A stretch of DNA of 64,000 nt from Betaproteobacteria bacterium UBA5582 (GCA_002425245.1 DILW01000075.1:1-64000); one strand, 5' to 3'; shown: positions 8,112-17,715, counted from the stretch's first letter. Numbers and translations: made by a program. The notes: a model not told the origin generated them from the letters alone.

Positions 8112-10184
8112 ATGAGCGAATCCAACAGCAGCACGCCCGTCGTCTGTTTCGACGGCAGTCCGTATCGTTTGCACCAGCCGTTTCCGCCGGCCGGCGATCA
8201 GCCGGAGGCGATCCGCCTGCTCGCCGAGGGGATCGAGGATGGCCTGTCCTTCCAGACCCTGCTCGGCGTCACCGGCTCGGGCAAGACCTACACGATGGCC
8301 AACGTCATCGCCCGCACCGGCCGTCCGGCGCTGGTGCTGGCGCCGAACAAGACGCTGGCGGCGCAGTTGTACTCGGAGTTCAAGGAGTTCTTTCCGGAAA
8401 ACGCCGTCGAATACTTCGTCTCCTACTACGACTACTACCAGCCGGAAGCCTACGTGCCGTCGCGCGACCTGTTCATTGAAAAGGACAGTTCGATCAACGA
8501 TCACATCGAGCAGATGCGCTTGAGTGCGACGAAGAGTCTGATCGAGCGGCGCGACGTGGTGATCGTCGCCACCGTGTCATGCATCTACGGTATCGGCGAC
8601 CGCGACGAATACCACAACATGATCCTGACCATGCGCGTCGGCGACCGCATGGACCAGCGCGACATCGTCAAGCGCCTGACCGACATGCAGTACGAGCGCA
8701 ACGAGATGGACTTCCACCGCGGCACTTTCCGCGTGCGTGGCGACGTCATCGACATCTTCCCCGCCGAACACGCCGAGCACGCGATCCGCGTCTCGCTGTT
8801 CGACGACGAGATCGAGAATCTGCAGTTCTTCGACCCGCTGACCGGCCAGCTTTTCCACAAGGCCTTGCGCTTCACCGTCTTCCCGGCATCGCACTACGTG
8901 ACGCCGCGTGCCACCGTGGTGCGGGCGATCCAGGCGATCAAGGCGGAACTGCGCGAGCGGATCGCCTTCTTCAACGACAACCAGAAACTGGTCGAGGCGC
9001 AGCGGATCGAACAGCGCACCCGCTTCGACATCGAGATGCTCGACCAGATCGGCTTCTGCAAGGGCATCGAAAACTACTCGCGGCATTTTTCCGGGCGTCA
9101 GGCCGGTGAGGCGCCACCGACGTTGATCGACTATCTGCCGCGCGACGCGATCATGTTCATCGACGAATCGCACGTCACCATCGGCCAGGTCGGCGGCATG
9201 TACAAGGGCGACCGCTCGCGCAAGGAAAACCTGGTCGATTACGGCTTCCGCCTGCCTTCTGCGCTCGACAACCGGCCGCTGCAGTTCAACGAGTTCGAAG
9301 CGCATATGCGCCAGACCGTTTTTGTCTCGGCAACACCCGCCGATTACGAAAAGCAGCACGCCGGCCAGGTCGTCGAGCAGGTGGTGCGGCCAACCGGACT
9401 GATCGATCCGAAGGTGCTGGTACGCCCGGCGACGACCCAGGTCGACGACCTCCTCGGTGAAATCAGCAAACGGGTCGCCGTTGCCGAGCGGGTGCTGGTG
9501 ACGACACTGACCAAGCGCATGGCCGAGGATCTGACCGATTTCCTCGCCGACAACGGGATCAAGGTACGCTACCTGCACTCGGATATCGATACCGTCGAGC
9601 GCGTCGAAATCATCCGCGACCTGCGTCTGGGTGAGTTCGACGTGCTGGTCGGTATCAACCTGTTGCGCGAGGGGCTGGACATCCCGGAAGTCTCGCTGGT
9701 TGCCATCCTTGACGCCGACAAGGAAGGGTTTCTCCGCTCCGAGCGCTCGCTGATCCAGACCATTGGTCGCGCTGCGCGTCATATTCATGGCACAGCGATC
9801 CTTTACGCTGATAGGATTACGCAATCCATGCAAAAAGCCATCGCCGAGACGGAACGGCGGCGGGAAAAGCAGATCGCGTTCAACGAACAGCACGGCATCG
9901 TGCCGCGTGGTGTGTCCAAAAAGATCAAGGACATCATCGACGGCGTGTACGACGCGGAGTCGGCACAGACCGAACTGAAGGCGGCTCAACAGCGTGCGGT
10001 CTACGAAGCCATGGATGAAAAAACCGTCGCCAGGGAAATCAAGCGACTCGAGAAGCAGATGCTCGATTGTGCGAAAAACCTGGAATTCGAAAAAGCGGCG
10101 GCTGCGCGCGACGAACTGTTCCGGCTCAGGGAGCGGGTTTTTGGTGCCGCGCAGCACGACCCTGATGGAGATATTTGGCAATGA
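8112..10184 (+). CDS. uvrB: Excinuclease ABC subunit B
   Basis: 690 residues. UvrB is the damage-verification helicase-like subunit of nucleotide excision repair. Visible features are Walker A GVTGSGKT, the beta-hairpin region YYDYYQPEAYVP, the motif II box in MFIDESHVTIGQ, helicase motifs V/VI (GINLLREGLDIPEV, QTIGRAARH) and the C-terminal UVR domain (IKRLEKQMLDCAKNLEFEKAAAARDEL). The ATG at 8112 is preferred over 8076 because it leaves a family-like N-terminus and avoids the inverted repeat at 8072-8089. The Shine-Dalgarno is poor. The stop overlaps the next gene by 4 nt (ATGA). Confidence 0.97.
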   Translation: MSESNSSTPVVCFDGSPYRLHQPFPPAGDQPEAIRLLAEGIEDGLSFQTLLGVTGSGKTYTMANVIARTGRPALVLAPNKTLAAQLYSEFKEFFPENAVEYFVSYYDYYQPEAYVPSRDLFIEKDSSINDHIEQMRLSATKSLIERRDVVIVATVSCIYGIGDRDEYHNMILTMRVGDRMDQRDIVKRLTDMQYERNEMDFHRGTFRVRGDVIDIFPAEHAEHAIRVSLFDDEIENLQFFDPLTGQLFHKALRFTVFPASHYVTPRATVVRAIQAIKAELRERIAFFNDNQKLVEAQRIEQRTRFDIEMLDQIGFCKGIENYSRHFSGRQAGEAPPTLIDYLPRDAIMFIDESHVTIGQVGGMYKGDRSRKENLVDYGFRLPSALDNRPLQFNEFEAHMRQTVFVSATPADYEKQHAGQVVEQVVRPTGLIDPKVLVRPATTQVDDLLGEISKRVAVAERVLVTTLTKRMAEDLTDFLADNGIKVRYLHSDIDTVERVEIIRDLRLGEFDVLVGINLLREGLDIPEVSLVAILDADKEGFLRSERSLIQTIGRAARHIHGTAILYADRITQSMQKAIAETERRREKQIAFNEQHGIVPRGVSKKIKDIIDGVYDAESAQTELKAAQQRAVYEAMDEKTVAREIKRLEKQMLDCAKNLEFEKAAAARDELFRLRERVFGAAQHDPDGDIWQ

Positions 10185-10663
10185 TTTACCGCGTGCTGCT
10201 CGTATGCATGGGCAACATCTGCCGTTCACCCACGGCCGAGGTTGTGCTGAGGCATTTCATAAGAATCAATAAGCTGGGCGATAGGGTCGAAATCGACTCC
10301 GCCGGTACCCATGGTTATCACGTTGGTGAGGCGCCGGATTCGCGTACCCAGCGGGCTGCCTCCGCCCGTGGCTACGATCTTTCGCAATTGCGGGCCCGCA
10401 AGGTGGCCATGCAGGATCTGGATTATTTCGACCTGATCCTGGCCATGGATCGCAGCAACCTGGATAACCTGCAGCGCATGGCAACGCCCGAACAACTGGC
10501 CAAGATCCAGTTGTTGATGGATTACGCCAGGAATTTCGAGGACGAAGAGGTGCCCGACCCCTACTATGGTTTGGGACACGGTTTCGACCTGGTACTGGAC
10601 ATGGTCGAAGACGCTGCCCAGGGCGTGGTCGAGGCGGTGGCGAAAAAACTCGATAACGCCTGA
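10181..10663 (+). CDS. Low-molecular-weight protein tyrosine phosphatase
   Basis: 160 residues. The catalytic P-loop CX5R is at the N-terminus (VCMGNICRSP) and the general-acid loop DPYYG near residue 127. The family usually has 140-165 residues. It hydrolyses phosphotyrosine or small phosphate esters in the cytoplasm. It overlaps uvrB by ATGA, so it is translated with it. Some relatives (Wzb/Etp) dephosphorylate capsule kinases, but no such kinase is in this window and the polysaccharide locus begins about 31 kb away. A capsule role is therefore not supported. Confidence 0.9.
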   Translation: MIYRVLLVCMGNICRSPTAEVVLRHFIRINKLGDRVEIDSAGTHGYHVGEAPDSRTQRAASARGYDLSQLRARKVAMQDLDYFDLILAMDRSNLDNLQRMATPEQLAKIQLLMDYARNFEDEEVPDPYYGLGHGFDLVLDMVEDAAQGVVEAVAKKLDNA

Positions 10664-10675
10664 GTCTCACCCATG

Positions 10676-10706
10676 AAAAAGAAGGGCGCCCCGCGGGGCG
10701 CCCTTC
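10676..10706 (-). terminator. Intrinsic terminator after rne
   Basis: A perfect 12-bp stem (10681-10692 with 10695-10706) is followed on the minus strand by TTTTT (10680-10676). It serves rne, whose stop is at 10722, and also lies just beyond the convergent phosphatase gene. Confidence 0.88.
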
Positions 10707-10721
10707 AAACTATCCGGCAGT

Positions 10722-13379
10722 TCAGGCCGATTTGTCGGTTTCAACCATGACCAGAGGTTCGGCTGCAGTCTGATCGACGGTCTTCGCCTTGCGCGGACGT
10801 CCCAGTTTGACCGGAGCCTCCATCGGCGCGAAGGTGGCTTCGGCGGTGGTCTGGACCATGACCAAACCACTATCAGAGAGAGCCTGATCGACATCGATGG
10901 GCGCGTTGGTTGGCAACGGTACCGGTGCTTCAGTCGCCGCCACTTGCACGGCCTCGACAGTCTCGCTTGCGGGCGTTTCAACCGGCGCGTCGACGACCGG
11001 CTGAACGGGCTCAGCGACCGGTTCGGCAACCGCTTCGATCACCGTCACGGTGGCCGGGGCGGCTTCCTCGATGACCAACACCTCGGCGACAGGCGCTTCG
11101 ACAGCAGGTACGGGCGCGGCTGCAGCCACGACCTCTTCGGTTTGCGGCGCTACGGCAACCACGGCTTCTTCGGCCGGGATGGTCACGACAACCGGCTCGA
11201 CATTGGTGACGTCGAGATTGATTGCTTCGCTACCTTGATTCTCACCTTCATTGCGACGCTCGTTGCGACCGCGACCTCCGCGGCGACCGCGGCGACGGGC
11301 GTTGCCCTGTTCGTCGGAAGCGGGCGCGGCCGGTGCGGCCTCAGTCGGTGCCAATTGCGGTTCTTGCGGCATCTGCTCGATTGCCGGACGGGCCTCGACC
11401 GGCGGACGTTCGCGGCGTTCCTTGCGCGGACGGCGTTCCTGGCGTGCTTCGCCAGTGACGGCGGCGTCTTCGCGGACCGGCTTTTCGTTACGCTCGGCCG
11501 GGCGGCTGTTGCGCTCGCCTTCGTCGCGACGGTTGCCATTGCGGCCACCATTGCGGCCGTTGCGGCGGTTGTCGCTTCTGCTGTCGCCATTGCGGCCGTC
11601 GCGTCCCTTGCGGGCCGGCGTCTCCGGCTTGGCTTCTACGACAGCTGCCGGCGTGGCCGGTGCTCCGCGGAACCAGGCGGCAATGCGGGCGAACAGGCCG
11701 TTGCTGGCAGCGGCAGCGGGCGGCGGTGCCAGCGGAGCAGCATCTTCCTTGGCCGGCAGGTTCGGCGCCGGCTGTTCCGGGGAAATGCCCTTGATCGCCG
11801 CTTCCTGGCGCGGTTTGCCGCTTTCCTGCTGGCTGGCCAGCTTGGCGGATTCTTCAATCGGCTGGTCGACCATCTTGTAGGAAGGTTCGCGCAGATCGTC
11901 GTTGTTCAGGTCGTCGTGACGCAGGCGGGTGATGGTGTGTGCCGGCGTTTCCAGATTGACGTTGGGGATCAACAGGATGGTGACCTTGTGGCGCAACTCG
12001 ATGGCCTGGATGTCCGGGCGCTTTTCGTTGAGCAGGAAGGTGGCGACATCGACCGGAACCTGAACGTGCACGGCGCCGGTGTTTTCCTTCATCGCTTCCT
12101 CTTCGAGGATGCGCAGGATGTGCAGCGCGGCCGATTCGGTCGAGCGGATGTGGCCGGTGCCGGAGCAGCGCGGGCAGGGGATGTAGCTGGTTTCGGCGAG
12201 GGCCGGACGCAGCCGCTGGCGCGACAGTTCCATCAGGCCGAAACGGCTGATCTTGCCCATCTGGACGCGGGCGCGGTCGAAACGCAGGGCGTCGCGCAGG
12301 CGGTTCTCGACTTCGCGCTGGGCCTTGCTGTTCTCCATGTCGATGAAGTCGATCACGATCAGGCCGCCGAGGTCGCGCAGTCGCAGCTGGCGAGCCAGTT
12401 CGTCGGCGGCTTCGAGGTTGGTCTTGAGCGCGGTCTCCTCGATGTCGGCACCCTTGGTGGCGCGGCCGGAGTTGACGTCGACAGCGACCAGGGCTTCGGT
12501 GTGATCGATGACGATGGCGCCGCCGGACGGCAGGTTGACCTGACGGGCGAAGGCAGTCTCGATCTGGTGTTCGATCTGGAAGCGCGAGAACAGCGGCACA
12601 TCGTCGCTGTAGCGCTTGACGCGGTTGATGTTGCCCGGCATGACCGTGCCCATGAAGGCGCGGGCCTGCTCATAGACTTCATCGGTGTCGATGAGGATTT
12701 CACCAATGTCCGGCTGGAAATAATCGCGGATGGCACGGATGACCAGCGAGCCTTCGAGATAGATCAGGAAGGCGCCGGACTGCTGCTGGGCAGCGCCTTC
12801 GATGGCGGTCCACAGTTGCAGCAGGTAGTTCAAATCCCACTGCAGTTCTTCGGCCTGGCGGCCGATGGCGGCGGTGCGGGCGATCAGGCTCATGCCTTGC
12901 GGCACTTCGAGCTGATCCATGATCTCGCGCAGTTCGGCACGTTCGTCGCCGTCGACGCGACGAGAAACGCCGCCGCCGCGCGGGTTGTTGGGCATCAGTA
13001 CGAGGTAGCGGCCGGCCAGCGAGACGTAGGTGGTCAGGGCAGCGCCCTTGTTGCCGCGCTCGTCCTTGTCGACCTGGATGATCAGTTCCTGGCCTTCCTT
13101 GAGCGCATCCTGGATGCGGGCTTTGCCCGGTTCGACACCAGGCTGGAAGTAGGCGCGGGAAACTTCCTTGAACGGGAGGAAACCGTGGCGCTCGGCACCG
13201 TAATCGACGAAGCAGGCTTCGAGCGACGGTTCGATGCGGGTGATGACCCCTTTGTAGATGTTGCTTTTGCGTTGTTCCTTGGCGGCGGATTCAATGTCGA
13301 GGTCAATCAGTTTCTGACCATCGACAATGGCGACACGGAGTTCTTCCGCCTGTGTCGCATTGAAGAGCATGCGTTTCAT
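10722..13379 (-). CDS. rne: Ribonuclease E
   Basis: 885 residues. RNase E is the endoribonuclease scaffold of mRNA decay and of rRNA/tRNA processing. The N-terminal catalytic half has the S1 domain (IYKGVITRIEPSLEACFVDYG), the magnesium-binding aspartates in VDVNSGRAT and IDFIDM, and the zinc-link CPRCSGTGH. From about residue 520 the protein is low-complexity: basic Arg/Asn/Gly-rich tracts, then an Ala/Pro/Val/Glu-rich tail ending near PRKAKTVDQ. That tail is the expected disordered degradosome/RNA-binding region. The ATG at 13379 (MKRMLFNATQAEE, GGAG 10 nt upstream) is preferred to the in-frame start 30 nt earlier. Confidence 0.96.
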   Translation of the reverse strand: MKRMLFNATQAEELRVAIVDGQKLIDLDIESAAKEQRKSNIYKGVITRIEPSLEACFVDYGAERHGFLPFKEVSRAYFQPGVEPGKARIQDALKEGQELIIQVDKDERGNKGAALTTYVSLAGRYLVLMPNNPRGGGVSRRVDGDERAELREIMDQLEVPQGMSLIARTAAIGRQAEELQWDLNYLLQLWTAIEGAAQQQSGAFLIYLEGSLVIRAIRDYFQPDIGEILIDTDEVYEQARAFMGTVMPGNINRVKRYSDDVPLFSRFQIEHQIETAFARQVNLPSGGAIVIDHTEALVAVDVNSGRATKGADIEETALKTNLEAADELARQLRLRDLGGLIVIDFIDMENSKAQREVENRLRDALRFDRARVQMGKISRFGLMELSRQRLRPALAETSYIPCPRCSGTGHIRSTESAALHILRILEEEAMKENTGAVHVQVPVDVATFLLNEKRPDIQAIELRHKVTILLIPNVNLETPAHTITRLRHDDLNNDDLREPSYKMVDQPIEESAKLASQQESGKPRQEAAIKGISPEQPAPNLPAKEDAAPLAPPPAAAASNGLFARIAAWFRGAPATPAAVVEAKPETPARKGRDGRNGDSRSDNRRNGRNGGRNGNRRDEGERNSRPAERNEKPVREDAAVTGEARQERRPRKERRERPPVEARPAIEQMPQEPQLAPTEAAPAAPASDEQGNARRRGRRGGRGRNERRNEGENQGSEAINLDVTNVEPVVVTIPAEEAVVAVAPQTEEVVAAAAPVPAVEAPVAEVLVIEEAAPATVTVIEAVAEPVAEPVQPVVDAPVETPASETVEAVQVAATEAPVPLPTNAPIDVDQALSDSGLVMVQTTAEATFAPMEAPVKLGRPRKAKTVDQTAAEPLVMVETDKSA

Positions 13380-13776
13380 TGTTTTGGGGCTCCAGCGCGC
13401 CTTCGGCACACCGCAGCGAAACGCCCATGCAGGCAGCGACAGGTTCAGTTATCGGGTTGCAACATAGTTGGTGGCAATGGCGATGATGAATGTGCTGATC
13501 GTTGGATGACCGCGAGTCTTTTTATCAAATGCGCGATCTGGAATTCCTGCAACGGGCGATCCGTGCGTGCTTGTGGCGAGCTAATCCGTTAACATCACTA
13601 CTTTTGGTGAGTGAACTTAACCAGTCGTTTCACGTTGGTTTGTCCCGGGCAATTGGCACGGGAGGGACTTCGTGGCCTGCCGCATGGCGGTCGCGCTTGC
13701 AGCGCGAGGGCGGACGGTCTGACGGTTCGGCATCCCTTGCAAACAGAGACGTGAAACGCATGCAGTATATTAGAAA
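13380..13776. other. 397-nt divergent rne/rluC intergenic region
   Basis: No supported gene. It must hold the rne promoter and a probably long rne 5' untranslated region. In enterobacteria that leader mediates RNase E autoregulation; this is family knowledge, not seen here. A small hairpin TCGCGC-N5-GCGCGA is at 13691-13707. A TATATT hexamer at 13766-13771 sits close to the rluC start, but its best upstream TTGCAA is 23 nt away, too far for a confident promoter. Confidence 0.6.
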
Positions 13777-14775
13777 ATGAATGGCACTGGGAACAATTCG
13801 GTCAGCCAGATACTGATCGGCGAAGAGGCCCAGGGCCAGCGTCTGGACAACTTCCTCCTGCGGCATTGCAAGGGGGTGCCGAAGAGCCATGTCTATCGCA
13901 TCCTGCGCAGCGGCGAGGTGCGGGTCAACAGCCGCCGGGTCGATGCCACCTATCGCCTGGAAATCGGCGACCGGGTGCGCATTCCGCCGATCCGCATCGC
14001 CGAGCGTCCGCAGGACGAGGTCGAGGAGGCGGCCAAGGCCCGGGTCGAGCTGCCGATCATTTTCGAAGACGAGGCGATGCTGGTCATCGACAAGCCCGAA
14101 GGCATCGCCGTCCATGGCGGCAGCGGGGTCAGCTTCGGGGTCATCGAAGCCCTGCGCCGGCAGCGGCCGCAGGCCAAGTTCCTCGAACTGGCGCACCGGC
14201 TCGACCGCGAAACCTCGGGCATCCTGCTGGTCGGCAAGAAGCGCCTGGCGCTGACCGCGCTGCACGACATGTTCCGCGAGCACGGCGCCGGTGCCGACAA
14301 GCGCTACCTAGTGCTGGTCAAGGGGCGCTGGATGAACAATACCCAGCACGTCAAGGCGCCGTTGCTCAAATATCTGACCGAAGGCGGCGAGCGCCGGGTG
14401 TCGGTGAATGCCGAAGGCAAGGCAGCGCATACCGTGTTCCGCCTGCTCGCCCGCTGGCCGGAAATGAGCCTGCTCGAGGCCCAGTTGAAGACCGGGCGGA
14501 CGCACCAGATCCGCGTGCATCTGGCGCATCTTGATTTTCCCATTCTCGGCGACGAGAAGTACGGCGATTTCAATCTCAACAAGCGTCTGCGTCCGGCCGG
14601 CCTCAAGCGCATGGCGTTGCACGCCTGGCGGATGGCCTTCCGCCATCCCTTGCTCGGTACGCCGGTCGAGTGCGTGGCGCCGCTGCCGGACGGCATCCGC
14701 CAGTACATGACGACGGTCGATGCGCAAACCCCGCGCGAGTTCTCTGCCGACAACCTGCAACAGATACTGGAGTGA
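13777..14775 (+). CDS. rluC: 23S rRNA pseudouridine synthase RluC
   Basis: 332 residues. An N-terminal S4 RNA-binding domain (QRLDNFLLRHCKGVPKSHVYRILR, about 15-80) precedes the RluA-family catalytic domain with the active-site aspartate in HRLDRETSGILL. The conserved KTGRTHQIRVH motif follows. RluC isomerises three uridines in 23S rRNA. The divergent rne-rluC arrangement is common in proteobacteria. The start ATG has no clear Shine-Dalgarno, but the N-terminus aligns with the family. A HAD phosphatase begins 2 nt after the stop. Confidence 0.93.
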   Translation: MNGTGNNSVSQILIGEEAQGQRLDNFLLRHCKGVPKSHVYRILRSGEVRVNSRRVDATYRLEIGDRVRIPPIRIAERPQDEVEEAAKARVELPIIFEDEAMLVIDKPEGIAVHGGSGVSFGVIEALRRQRPQAKFLELAHRLDRETSGILLVGKKRLALTALHDMFREHGAGADKRYLVLVKGRWMNNTQHVKAPLLKYLTEGGERRVSVNAEGKAAHTVFRLLARWPEMSLLEAQLKTGRTHQIRVHLAHLDFPILGDEKYGDFNLNKRLRPAGLKRMALHAWRMAFRHPLLGTPVECVAPLPDGIRQYMTTVDAQTPREFSADNLQQILE

Positions 14776-14777
14776 CA

Positions 14778-15428
14778 ATGAAATACGAACTCGTGGTCTT
14801 TGACTGGGACGGGACGCTGCTCGATTCCGCCGGTGCCATCGTCAACGCCATCCAGGCTGCTTGCCGCGATCTTGATTTGCCGGTGCCGGACAGGGCTCGG
14901 GCCAGCCATGTGATCGGCCTTGGCCTGGCCGACGCGATGCGCCACGCAGTGCCCGATCTGGCGCCGGAAAACTATCAGGCGATGGTCGACCGCTACCGTT
15001 TTCACTATCTCTCCGGCGACCATGCGCTGACCCTGTTTGACGGCGTGCCGGCAATGCTGGCGCGCCTGCACGCGGCCGGGCACGTTCTGGCGGTGGCTAC
15101 CGGAAAGAGCCGGCTGGGGCTGGAGCGGGCGCTCGATCATTCGGGGCTGCGGCCTTATTTTTCGGCTTCGCGTTGTGCCGACGAGTGTCATTCCAAGCCG
15201 CACCCGCAGATGCTCGAAGAGCTGATGGCCGAATTCGGCACGCCGGCCAGCGCCACGGTGATGATCGGCGATACTTCCCACGATCTGCTGATGGCGCAGA
15301 ACGCCGGTGTCGGCGCCCTGGCCGTGACCTATGGCGCGCATCCGCACGATCATCTGCTGGAATATTCGCCGCTGGCCTGTCTGCATGACGTTGCGGAACT
15401 CGACGCCTGGCTGATGTCCAACGCCTGA
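14778..15428 (+). CDS. HAD-superfamily phosphatase (Gph-like)
   Basis: 216 residues. Haloacid dehalogenase subfamily IA hydrolase: nucleophile motif I FDWDGTLLDS at residues 8-17, motif II around VATGKSR, motif III lysine in CHSKPHPQML, and motif IV MIGDTSHDL. It resembles phosphoglycolate phosphatase but the substrate is unknown. It starts 2 nt downstream of rluC and is probably co-transcribed with it and perhaps with sppA, 44 nt further on. Confidence 0.88.
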   Translation: MKYELVVFDWDGTLLDSAGAIVNAIQAACRDLDLPVPDRARASHVIGLGLADAMRHAVPDLAPENYQAMVDRYRFHYLSGDHALTLFDGVPAMLARLHAAGHVLAVATGKSRLGLERALDHSGLRPYFSASRCADECHSKPHPQMLEELMAEFGTPASATVMIGDTSHDLLMAQNAGVGALAVTYGAHPHDHLLEYSPLACLHDVAELDAWLMSNA

Positions 15429-15472
15429 GCAGGCTATACTAGCCCGCAAAACGACAACGCAGGACACGCACA

Positions 15473-16429
15473 ATGGATAACAGCCCCCAAAACGACCCTA
15501 ACTGGGAACGAAAAACCCTGGAAAAACTGGCTTTCGCCGCGCTCAACGAGCAGCGGGCAAAGCGTCGTTGGGGTGTGTTCTTCAAGTTGCTCGGTTTTGC
15601 TTACCTGGCTTTCATCCTTTTTGCCTTTGTCGAATGGGAAGGCAGCGAAGCGGTTGCCGACAAGCATGTGGCGATGGTCAGTCTTGAGGGGGTGATTGCC
15701 GCCAAGGGTGAGGCCAATGCGGAAGATCTGGTGTCAGCCCTCAATTCGGCGTTTGAAGCGCCCAATTCCCAGGCAGTGGTCCTGCGTATCAACAGCCCGG
15801 GTGGCAGCCCGGTGCAGGCCGGCATGGTTAACGACGAAATCCGCCGCTTGCGTGGCAAGTATCCCGACAAGCCCCTGTATGCCGTGGTCGAGGATGTCTG
15901 TGCGTCGGGCGGCTACTACGTGGCTGCTGCGGCCGACAAGATTTACGTTAACAAGGCCAGCGTCGTTGGCTCGATCGGTGTGCTGATGGATGGTTTCGGT
16001 TTTACCGGCACCATGGAAAAACTCGGTGTCGAGCGCCGTCTGCTGACTGCCGGCGAGAACAAGGGCTTCCTCGATCCCTTCTCGCCCCAGCCGGAGACCC
16101 AGAAAGCGCACGCCCAGACCCTGCTGGCCGATATCCACGCGCAGTTCATCGAAGTGGTCAAGGCCGGTCGCGGGGAGCGCTTGAAGGACAATCCCGATCT
16201 CTTTTCCGGTTTGATGTGGACCGGCGCCCAGAGCATCCAGCTCGGGCTGGCCGATGGTTTTGGCTCCGTCGAATCGGTTGCCCGCGACGTCGTCAAGGTC
16301 GAGGAGGTGCTGGACTATTCGGTCAAGGAGAACATCGCCGAGCGCTTCGCCAAACGCCTTGGTGCCGGCGCGGTCGATAGCTTCTGGCGCGGTTTCTCCA
16401 GCAGTCTCGGCGGTTTTCGCCTGAACTGA
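15473..16429 (+). CDS. sppA: Signal peptide peptidase SppA-type S49 protease
   Basis: 318 residues. A single transmembrane helix (about 45-62, LGFAYLAFILFAFVEW) anchors a periplasmic S49 serine protease domain. The catalytic serine lies in VCASGGYYVAAAAD and the conserved ASVVGSIGVLMDGFGF follows. This is the short form without the duplicated N-terminal domain. It would degrade cleaved signal peptides in the inner membrane. A TATACT at 15435-15440 with a weak CTGATG 18 nt upstream could be its own promoter. The gene ends back-to-back with the minus-strand methyltransferase: the stops TGA and TCA abut at 16429/16430. Confidence 0.93.
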   Translation: MDNSPQNDPNWERKTLEKLAFAALNEQRAKRRWGVFFKLLGFAYLAFILFAFVEWEGSEAVADKHVAMVSLEGVIAAKGEANAEDLVSALNSAFEAPNSQAVVLRINSPGGSPVQAGMVNDEIRRLRGKYPDKPLYAVVEDVCASGGYYVAAAADKIYVNKASVVGSIGVLMDGFGFTGTMEKLGVERRLLTAGENKGFLDPFSPQPETQKAHAQTLLADIHAQFIEVVKAGRGERLKDNPDLFSGLMWTGAQSIQLGLADGFGSVESVARDVVKVEEVLDYSVKENIAERFAKRLGAGAVDSFWRGFSSSLGGFRLN

Positions 16430-17137
16430 TCAGGCCAGCAGCAGGAACACCGTCGGCCGCCGCTCGATTTCGGGCGGCGTCTGTTTTTTCCACTGGGCAA
16501 CGCTCAGGGTGCGGATGGATTCGCCGGGCAGGCTCAGGTCAGTGGCGACGCACAGGCGGGTCGTTCCCTGGCAGGTCTGCAGGATGGCGTCGAACATCGC
16601 CCGGTTGCGGTAGGGTGTTTCGATGAATAGCTGGGTCTGGCGGCGCTTGCGCGATTCGGCTTCGAGTTCGCGCAGGGCCTTGCTGCGGTCGACGTCCTTG
16701 GCCGGCAGGTAACCCTGAAAGGCAAAACGCTGGCCGTTGAGGCCGGAGGCCATCAGGGCCAGCAGCAGCGATGACGGGCCGATCAGCGGGACGACGCGGA
16801 TGTTCTCGCGCTGGGCCAGGGCGACCAGGTCGGCGCCGGGGTCGGCAACCGCCGGGCAGCCGGCTTCCGACAGCAGGCCGACGTCGTGGCCGGCGCGCAG
16901 CGGCGCCAGCAGGTGATTGATGGCATCCGGCCGGCTGTGTTCGTTGAGTTCTTCCAGTTGCAGTTCCTGCAAGGGCAGGTCGGTACCGGCCGCCTTGAGA
17001 AAGGCGCGGGCGCTTTTCGCCTGTTCGACGACGAAGTGGCGCAGCGGCCTGATGGTGGCGAGGACGCCCGGGTGCAGGCTGTCCTGCGGTGCCGAGGGGC
17101 CAAGCGGAACCGGAATCAGATAGAGCGTGCCGGCCAT
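16430..17137 (-). CDS. SAM-dependent methyltransferase, tetrapyrrole methylase (RsmI-like) family
   Basis: 235 residues. MAGTLYLIPVPLG at the N-terminus and the loop GLLSEAGCPAVADPGADLV match the fold that includes RsmI (16S rRNA ribose methyltransferase). The sequence is divergent from true RsmI (no ATPIGNL start), so the substrate is uncertain. The start ATG overlaps the maf stop by one base (TGATG), so the two are translationally coupled. A much longer open frame to 17737 is rejected because its upstream part lies antisense-out-of-frame across maf. Confidence 0.82.
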   Translation of the reverse strand: MAGTLYLIPVPLGPSAPQDSLHPGVLATIRPLRHFVVEQAKSARAFLKAAGTDLPLQELQLEELNEHSRPDAINHLLAPLRAGHDVGLLSEAGCPAVADPGADLVALAQRENIRVVPLIGPSSLLLALMASGLNGQRFAFQGYLPAKDVDRSKALRELEAESRKRRQTQLFIETPYRNRAMFDAILQTCQGTTRLCVATDLSLPGESIRTLSVAQWKKQTPPEIERRPTVFLLLA

Positions 17138-17715
17138 CAGAGGATTGCCACGTTTTCCTGGCGCAGCATGTCGCACAGGGCGATCAGCGGCAGGCCGACG
17201 AGCGCGTTCGGATCGTCGCCCTGCATGCCGGCGAGCAGGGCGATGCCCAGACCTTCGGATTTGGCCGAGCCGGCGCAGTTGTAGGCCGGTTCTCGCTGCA
17301 GGTAGTTGCCGATTTCGCTGTCGGTCAGTGTCCGGAACGTGACCAGGGTCGGTACGCCGCGAACCTGGCTGGTACCGGTGCGGGCGTTGAATAGACAGAG
17401 GCCGGTGAAGAAATTGACGGTCTTGCCCGATAACTCGCGCAGTTGTTCGACTGCACGCTCGTGCGTGCCGGGTTTGCCGTAGATGCGGCCAGCAACCGTG
17501 GCGACCTGGTCGCTGCCGATGATCAGTGCATCGGGATACTGTTCGGCAACCGCCTTGGCCTTGGCCTCGGAAAGACGCAGGGCCAGCGCCTCCGGTGTTT
17601 CGCCGGGGAGAGCGGATTCGTCGGTCTGGGGGTTGGCGACGGTGAATGGCAGGCCGAGGCGGGTCAGCAGTTCGCGCCGGTACGGCGAGGTCGAAGCGAG
17701 GACGATGTTTTGCAT
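17137..17715 (-). CDS. Maf/YceF-family nucleotide pyrophosphatase
   Basis: 192 residues. The N-terminal signature LASTSPYRRELL and the conserved ESALPGE, GSDQ and GKPG motifs identify a Maf-family nucleoside-triphosphate pyrophosphatase. The location beside yceD-rpmF matches the YceF branch, reported to act on 7-methyl-GTP. The family acts in the cytoplasm to remove non-canonical nucleotides. The ATG at 17715 is chosen because it starts MQNIVLASTSP; the longer frame to 17844 would overlap the yceD promoter. Confidence 0.88.
   Translation of the reverse strand: MQNIVLASTSPYRRELLTRLGLPFTVANPQTDESALPGETPEALALRLSEAKAKAVAEQYPDALIIGSDQVATVAGRIYGKPGTHERAVEQLRELSGKTVNFFTGLCLFNARTGTSQVRGVPTLVTFRTLTDSEIGNYLQREPAYNCAGSAKSEGLGIALLAGMQGDDPNALVGLPLIALCDMLRQENVAIL

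Noticed and set aside
8577..10229. Long open frame on the minus strand across uvrB (550 codons)
   Set aside because: It lies antisense to a clear uvrB with intact motifs. Such frames arise from GC-rich third positions; its protein has no recognisable fold or signal.
10181..10663. Capsule phosphatase Wzb/Etp role for the LMW phosphatase
   Set aside because: It is coupled to uvrB about 31 kb from the polysaccharide locus, and no tyrosine kinase is in the window.
10944..13592. Long open frame on the plus strand across rne (882 codons)
   Set aside because: Antisense shadow of rne. Its residues are low-complexity and show no domain, while rne has all catalytic motifs.
13502..13780. 92-codon frame between rne and rluC
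   Set aside because: No Shine-Dalgarno, no homology recognised, and it runs into the rluC start. The region is better explained as promoter and leader sequence.
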